Virus record (IMG/VR): IMGVR_UViG_3300021960_000159
Span: 1-43,232 of that record
Length of the DNA: 43,232 bases
Origin: a virus
Reading direction: 5' to 3' (one strand)
The notes below the pieces were generated by a model. That model had not been told where the DNA came from. It made no database searches and saw only the letters and a program-made list of their open reading frames with translations. Both the position numbers and the translations under genes were made by a program. Position 1 is the stretch's first letter. Every line of letters begins with the position of its first letter. Positions 40,621 to 43,232 of this stretch are shown one piece after another.

Positions 40621-40681
40621 ACTTACCTCCTCGGATTTCAGTTAGCAGTTTAGGTATCTAGATTTTTCTCAATAAACCACC

Positions 40682-40921
40682 TCAGAAATCATTTATCGTG
40701 TTATGTTTATGGACTTTTGCTTTTTTAAGTACATCACGAAAAGCCGCATCAGGCTTTTTAAGCCCAAGGCGGACTGGGTCACCAATTCCCAGAAAACCGG
40801 TGCCTGTATGGATTTGTTTTATATGAGGGTTGGCCTCGAGGTACTCTTTTTTCGAGGCAATAGACATGAGCTTCGTAAACTGCTCATTTGTTTCTGAGTT
40901 TCTAAAATCATATGTCGGCAT
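40682..40921 (-). CDS. Small protein with FmdB-like start but no zinc-ribbon cysteines
   Basis: 79 residues: MPTYDFRNSETNEQFTKLMSIASKKEYLEANPHIKQ. The MPTYDFxxxxxxxxF(T/E) opening is that of FmdB-type zinc-ribbon proteins, but the usual CxxC is replaced by NSET, and no Cys occurs anywhere. The remainder (GFLGIGDPVRLGLKKPDAAFRDVLKKAKVHKHNTINDF) matches phage relatives I recall. The TATAAATA upstream lies so close to the ATG that the RNA would start around it. Confidence 0.75.
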   Translation of the reverse strand: MPTYDFRNSETNEQFTKLMSIASKKEYLEANPHIKQIHTGTGFLGIGDPVRLGLKKPDAAFRDVLKKAKVHKHNTINDF

Positions 40922-40926
40922 AATTT

Positions 40927-40934
40927 TATTTATA
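40927..40934 (-). promoter_or_regulatory. T4-type late promoter before the FmdB-like/PhoH/PAAR genes
   Basis: Exact TATAAATA on the minus strand, ending 6 nt before the ATG at 40921. Initiation would be at or just beyond that ATG, so it could serve PhoH, PAAR and the nuclease rather than the first gene. Confidence 0.55.
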
Positions 40935-41529
40935 CCTGATCAGTAATCATGTGATAGATTTCTTTCCAATTATTTACTCTTGGAAAGGGGCCTAAAGGAG
41001 TTGCAGGCGAGTTTATATTATAGTTATGAGCCATAATAATTGAGTTTAAACCCATAACAACACCACACTCTGCATTTTCAAGCTTGTCTTCAATCCAATA
41101 GCACTCGGTATTCGCATATTCGTAAAGAGCTTTGTCTTTATCTGCCCCACAATCCAAATACACATATTTTTCAAATGTAGTATTACCGAATAGTTCGCAC
41201 AGATTTTTAGTTCTTAAATGCTGAGCGTATTCATCATCACTTAGACTAGTGATAGCATGAAAAACGTATCCATGTTCTTCGTGCAATTTCTTTACGTACT
41301 TGATTGCATCTCGAAGAGGAGGTACTTTTCTTATAGAAGCTGACTCGTTAAACATACGAACGAGTTTTTTAGATTCAGTTTTTTCTAAATTGAATCGTTT
41401 ATCTATAGAATATTGAGTTGTATCTGTAGGTTGGTAACCGTGTCTATCCATCCAACGAGTGAACGCATATTCCCAGTCTAATAAAACACCATCGCAATCA
41501 GTGAGTATCACTTTATCTTTCATAATCAT
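40930..41529 (-). CDS. HAD-superfamily phosphatase (5'(3')-nucleotidase-like)
   Basis: 199 residues. HAD motif I is TDCDGVLLDW (D11, D13); a middle part has AITSLSDDEY as motif II (T/S) and CYWIEDKLENAECG as motif IV (ED). Such phage enzymes often dephosphorylate nucleotides or other metabolites; substrate unknown. AAGGAAGAT upstream supports the first ATG. First gene after the 41553-41581 promoter. Confidence 0.85.
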   Translation of the reverse strand: MIMKDKVILTDCDGVLLDWEYAFTRWMDRHGYQPTDTTQYSIDKRFNLEKTESKKLVRMFNESASIRKVPPLRDAIKYVKKLHEEHGYVFHAITSLSDDEYAQHLRTKNLCELFGNTTFEKYVYLDCGADKDKALYEYANTECYWIEDKLENAECGVVMGLNSIIMAHNYNINSPATPLGPFPRVNNWKEIYHMITDQV

Positions 41530-41552
41530 ATATCTTCCTTTTCTATGGTGCT

Positions 41553-41581
41553 ATTCTACCATAGTTAAGGACAAATGTCAA
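41553..41581 (-). promoter_or_regulatory. Sigma70-like promoter, canonical TTGACA class
   Basis: Minus strand TTGACA (41581-41576), 17-nt spacer, TAGAAT (41558-41553). The -35 follows directly the stop of the 58-aa gene. Drives the HAD-PhoH-PAAR-nuclease unit. No hairpin precedes it. Confidence 0.82.
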
Positions 41582-41758
41582 CTAATTGTTTCTCCAATCT
41601 TTATAAGATTGAAACTTTTCTTCTCGACGATTACGCCTTTGATACTTAGCACCACCTTTCTTTTGCTTTTCTCGTCGACGTTCTTCGTTAACATCACCCC
41701 ATTCGTCTGAGTAATAGTCCTTTTTGCTGTTTCTAAAATTTTTAAATCTTTTGGCCAT
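41582..41758 (-). CDS. 58-residue very basic protein
   Basis: MAKRFKNFRNSKKDYYSDEW then GDVNEERRREKQKKGGAKYQ and RRNRREEKFQSYKDWRNN. Nearly half of the residues are Arg, Lys or Glu; probably nucleic-acid binding or disordered. ATG overlaps the DUF6433 stop (TAATG). Confidence 0.75.
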   Translation of the reverse strand: MAKRFKNFRNSKKDYYSDEWGDVNEERRREKQKKGGAKYQRRNRREEKFQSYKDWRNN

Positions 41759-42192
41759 TACACTAACCTAGTTTCATAAATATTTGGAAATGTTTCTTCT
41801 AATTGATTATGAGTTAAACCTTTGAAAGGTTTCTGTTGAATCATTTTTACGAGCAATTCAGCATCATTATTATCTATATCTTCTAAAAGACTAATGAATA
41901 ATGATTCTCTTTTTATAGGATTAAGATTATCATAACCTCCACCTCTAATGAAAATCTTAAGTCTACGAGTTTCTCCATAAAGCATATTTTCTACATCAAA
42001 ATACGAGTTCTTTTTCCAAGGAGGAGGGGTATTTGGTATTAACAGTTCAACCCTTTCGTCATCGTAAGCAATTCTCAAAATTTGTCTTAATGGAGCACTG
42101 TCATGTTTTCTTAGCCACAACATTTTTTCTTCCTTCTTTTTAATTTTAGGAAGCTCATTAATAATTGTAGAAATTGCAGGTCTTCTAGCCAT
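41758..42192 (-). CDS. DUF6433-like conserved T4-like phage protein
   Basis: 144 residues. APLRQILRIAYDDERVELLIPNTPPPWKKN, YGETRRLKIFIRGGGYDNLNPIKRESLFISLLEDIDNNDAELL and the final FKGLTHNQLEETFP are the blocks I associate with the DUF6433 family next to T4-like RNase H. Function unknown. AGGAT within the end of rnh serves as Shine-Dalgarno. Confidence 0.85.
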   Translation of the reverse strand: MARRPAISTIINELPKIKKKEEKMLWLRKHDSAPLRQILRIAYDDERVELLIPNTPPPWKKNSYFDVENMLYGETRRLKIFIRGGGYDNLNPIKRESLFISLLEDIDNNDAELLVKMIQQKPFKGLTHNQLEETFPNIYETRLV

Positions 42193-42194
42193 AA

Positions 42195-43055
42195 TTAAAA
42201 ATCCTGTATATCACTCATTAAATTTTTTAATTTTTTCATGACAAAAAAATTAAATAGTTTTTCTCTACCGATTGTTTTTTCTTTCGAATATTCTTTTTTT
42301 ATTTTTTCTTGATATTCGCTTGGAATTTGAGATAAGTCGATCATTCTTTTATTTCTTTGTATGCGGAGAGCAGTCTCAGAATCTATAGAAGAATCTTCTC
42401 TGAGGAATGCTTCTAAACGCTTTTTGGTCATCGGCTTTTGTCGTTGACCAACTGCTAGGCAATTGTCTTCTGACAAAACGTTTGGTACTCCGTCGCCAAC
42501 ATCTCCTTTTAAAACATGTTCTTTTAAGTATTTATCTGGATTAGAATGTCTAATCCATCGCTTTCGTATTGGATCATATTGATCTACGTTTGCATATGTG
42601 TGCAATTGAATATAGTCTTTATCACCAGAAAGAATTAAGAATTTTTCACTACCCATATTGAGCTCAGTACCATTCTCATGTACAATTGTACCGATGATAT
42701 CATCTGCTTCGAGTCTTTCAATGTCGATGACTTTATAAGGAAAGTTTTCTCTTACTTCATCTTTAATCATATGAAGAATTTCAAAAAGACGATTCCAATC
42801 CATGTCAGATTGATCACGGGCTTTTTTACGGTTTGCTTTGTAATAAGGATAGTAGTCTTTACGCCAAACATTAGTGCTATCGGCACAGATGACAATTTCG
42901 CCATACTCTTCTGTGAACCTCTTACGATTCATTCGAATTGAGTTGAGAAACATGTGACGAACTAGGTTTTCGTCAAGCGCAACATTATGATGATTACCAA
43001 TACTAGCAAACAGTGAAGCTAGCATAACCTGATTATAGTCTACTAAAATAGCCAT
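42195..43055 (-). CDS. rnh: RNase H / 5'-3' FLAP exonuclease (T4 Rnh)
   Basis: 286 residues (T4: 305). Acidic metal ligands are visible at D6 (ILVDYNQV), D59 (IVICADSTN), E116/D118/D119 (RLEADDI) and D145/D147 (LSGDKDY), with YYKANR and the helix-hairpin region GDVGDGVPNV (184-193). It removes RNA primers and adjacent DNA from lagging-strand fragments. Driven by the 43085-43113 promoter. Confidence 0.94.
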   Translation of the reverse strand: MAILVDYNQVMLASLFASIGNHHNVALDENLVRHMFLNSIRMNRKRFTEEYGEIVICADSTNVWRKDYYPYYKANRKKARDQSDMDWNRLFEILHMIKDEVRENFPYKVIDIERLEADDIIGTIVHENGTELNMGSEKFLILSGDKDYIQLHTYANVDQYDPIRKRWIRHSNPDKYLKEHVLKGDVGDGVPNVLSEDNCLAVGQRQKPMTKKRLEAFLREDSSIDSETALRIQRNKRMIDLSQIPSEYQEKIKKEYSKEKTIGREKLFNFFVMKKLKNLMSDIQDF

Positions 43056-43084
43056 TTTTGGTCCATTATTTAATTTGAGTAGCT

Positions 43085-43113
43085 ATTCTACTCTATTTCG
43101 TCGTCAATGTCAA
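43085..43113 (-). promoter_or_regulatory. Sigma70-like promoter, canonical TTGACA class, for rnh
   Basis: Minus strand TTGACA (43113-43108), 17-nt spacer, TAGAAT (43090-43085). It lies inside the 3' end of the upstream gene, whose TAG stop is the first three bases of the -10. Confidence 0.82.
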
Positions 43114-43228
43114 CCGTTATTTTTATATCTTCTGCAATAATCGTTTTCACAGCAAAATCTTGTAATGCATGATGAATACCGTTTGTCAGAAGATGCAATG
43201 ATCTTGTTGACTCTAAGATGAGAAGCAT
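43088..43228 (-). CDS. Hypothetical protein upstream of rnh, 5' end uncertain
   Basis: 46 residues from the first in-window ATG (MLLILESTRSLHLLTNGIHH, then a C-terminal TIIAEDIKITVDIDDEIE). The frame stays open for one more codon to the window edge, so the true start may lie outside. Its last codons hold the rnh promoter. Not recognised. Confidence 0.6.
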   Translation of the reverse strand: MLLILESTRSLHLLTNGIHHALQDFAVKTIIAEDIKITVDIDDEIE

Positions 43229-43232
43229 GTGA

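Overview
The window is part of the genome of a T4-like myovirus. The plus strand, from the left edge to about 24.6 kb, carries the T4 morphogenesis core in canonical order: terminase small and large subunits (gp16, gp17), tail sheath (gp18), tail tube (gp19), portal (gp20), prohead protease (gp21), scaffold (gp22) and major capsid protein (gp23). T4-type late promoters (TATAAATA) precede several of these genes. The AT-rich DNA, the accessory repertoire (2OG-Fe(II) oxygenase, PhoH, DUF932, collagen-like and secreted small proteins) and an IscU very like the gammaproteobacterial protein suggest a marine phage of a gram-negative, probably gammaproteobacterial, host. The host is inference.

Layout, plus strand: 1-593 is the end of a BspA/DUF285-repeat protein. 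648-770 is a 40-codon remnant of a second terminase small subunit. 806-2656 is a sugar/surface cassette (cytidylyltransferase and two tandem FkbM methyltransferases) fused by overlapping codons to the intact gp16. gp17 to gp20 follow. A block of about 10.7 kb (9052-19775) of large beta-rich, Gly/Thr/Asp-rich proteins and one collagen-like protein sits between gp20 and gp21. A charged putative prohead core protein, then gp21, gp22 and gp23, end at a strong bidirectional terminator (24674-24695).

Layout, minus strand (24.7 kb to the right edge): the genes can be grouped into transcription units. Six sigma70-like promoters share the -10 TAGAAT. Two have a canonical TTGACA -35 and lie in or at the end of the upstream gene. 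Four have a GTAC-type -35 and lie 23-27 nt downstream of a long AT-rich hairpin; three of these four also share a leader. The units are: RNase H/DUF6433; HAD phosphatase-PhoH-PAAR-PD-(D/E)XK nuclease; DUF932; a run of eight small genes ending in iscU; a 57-aa protein; and a long operon with a 2OG oxygenase and a GT29 sialyltransferase-like enzyme. Two minus-strand units have T4-type late promoters instead: a 465-aa putative virion protein, and an eight-gene unit (33099-29390) rich in Sec signal peptides and membrane segments that ends at a strong terminator.

The most unusual parts are the late secreted-protein unit, the repeated hairpin-promoter module, the duplicated 5' end of the terminase small-subunit gene flanking a glycan cassette, and an intact IscU in an apparently early operon. 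All family assignments were made by reading motifs; no database search was run.
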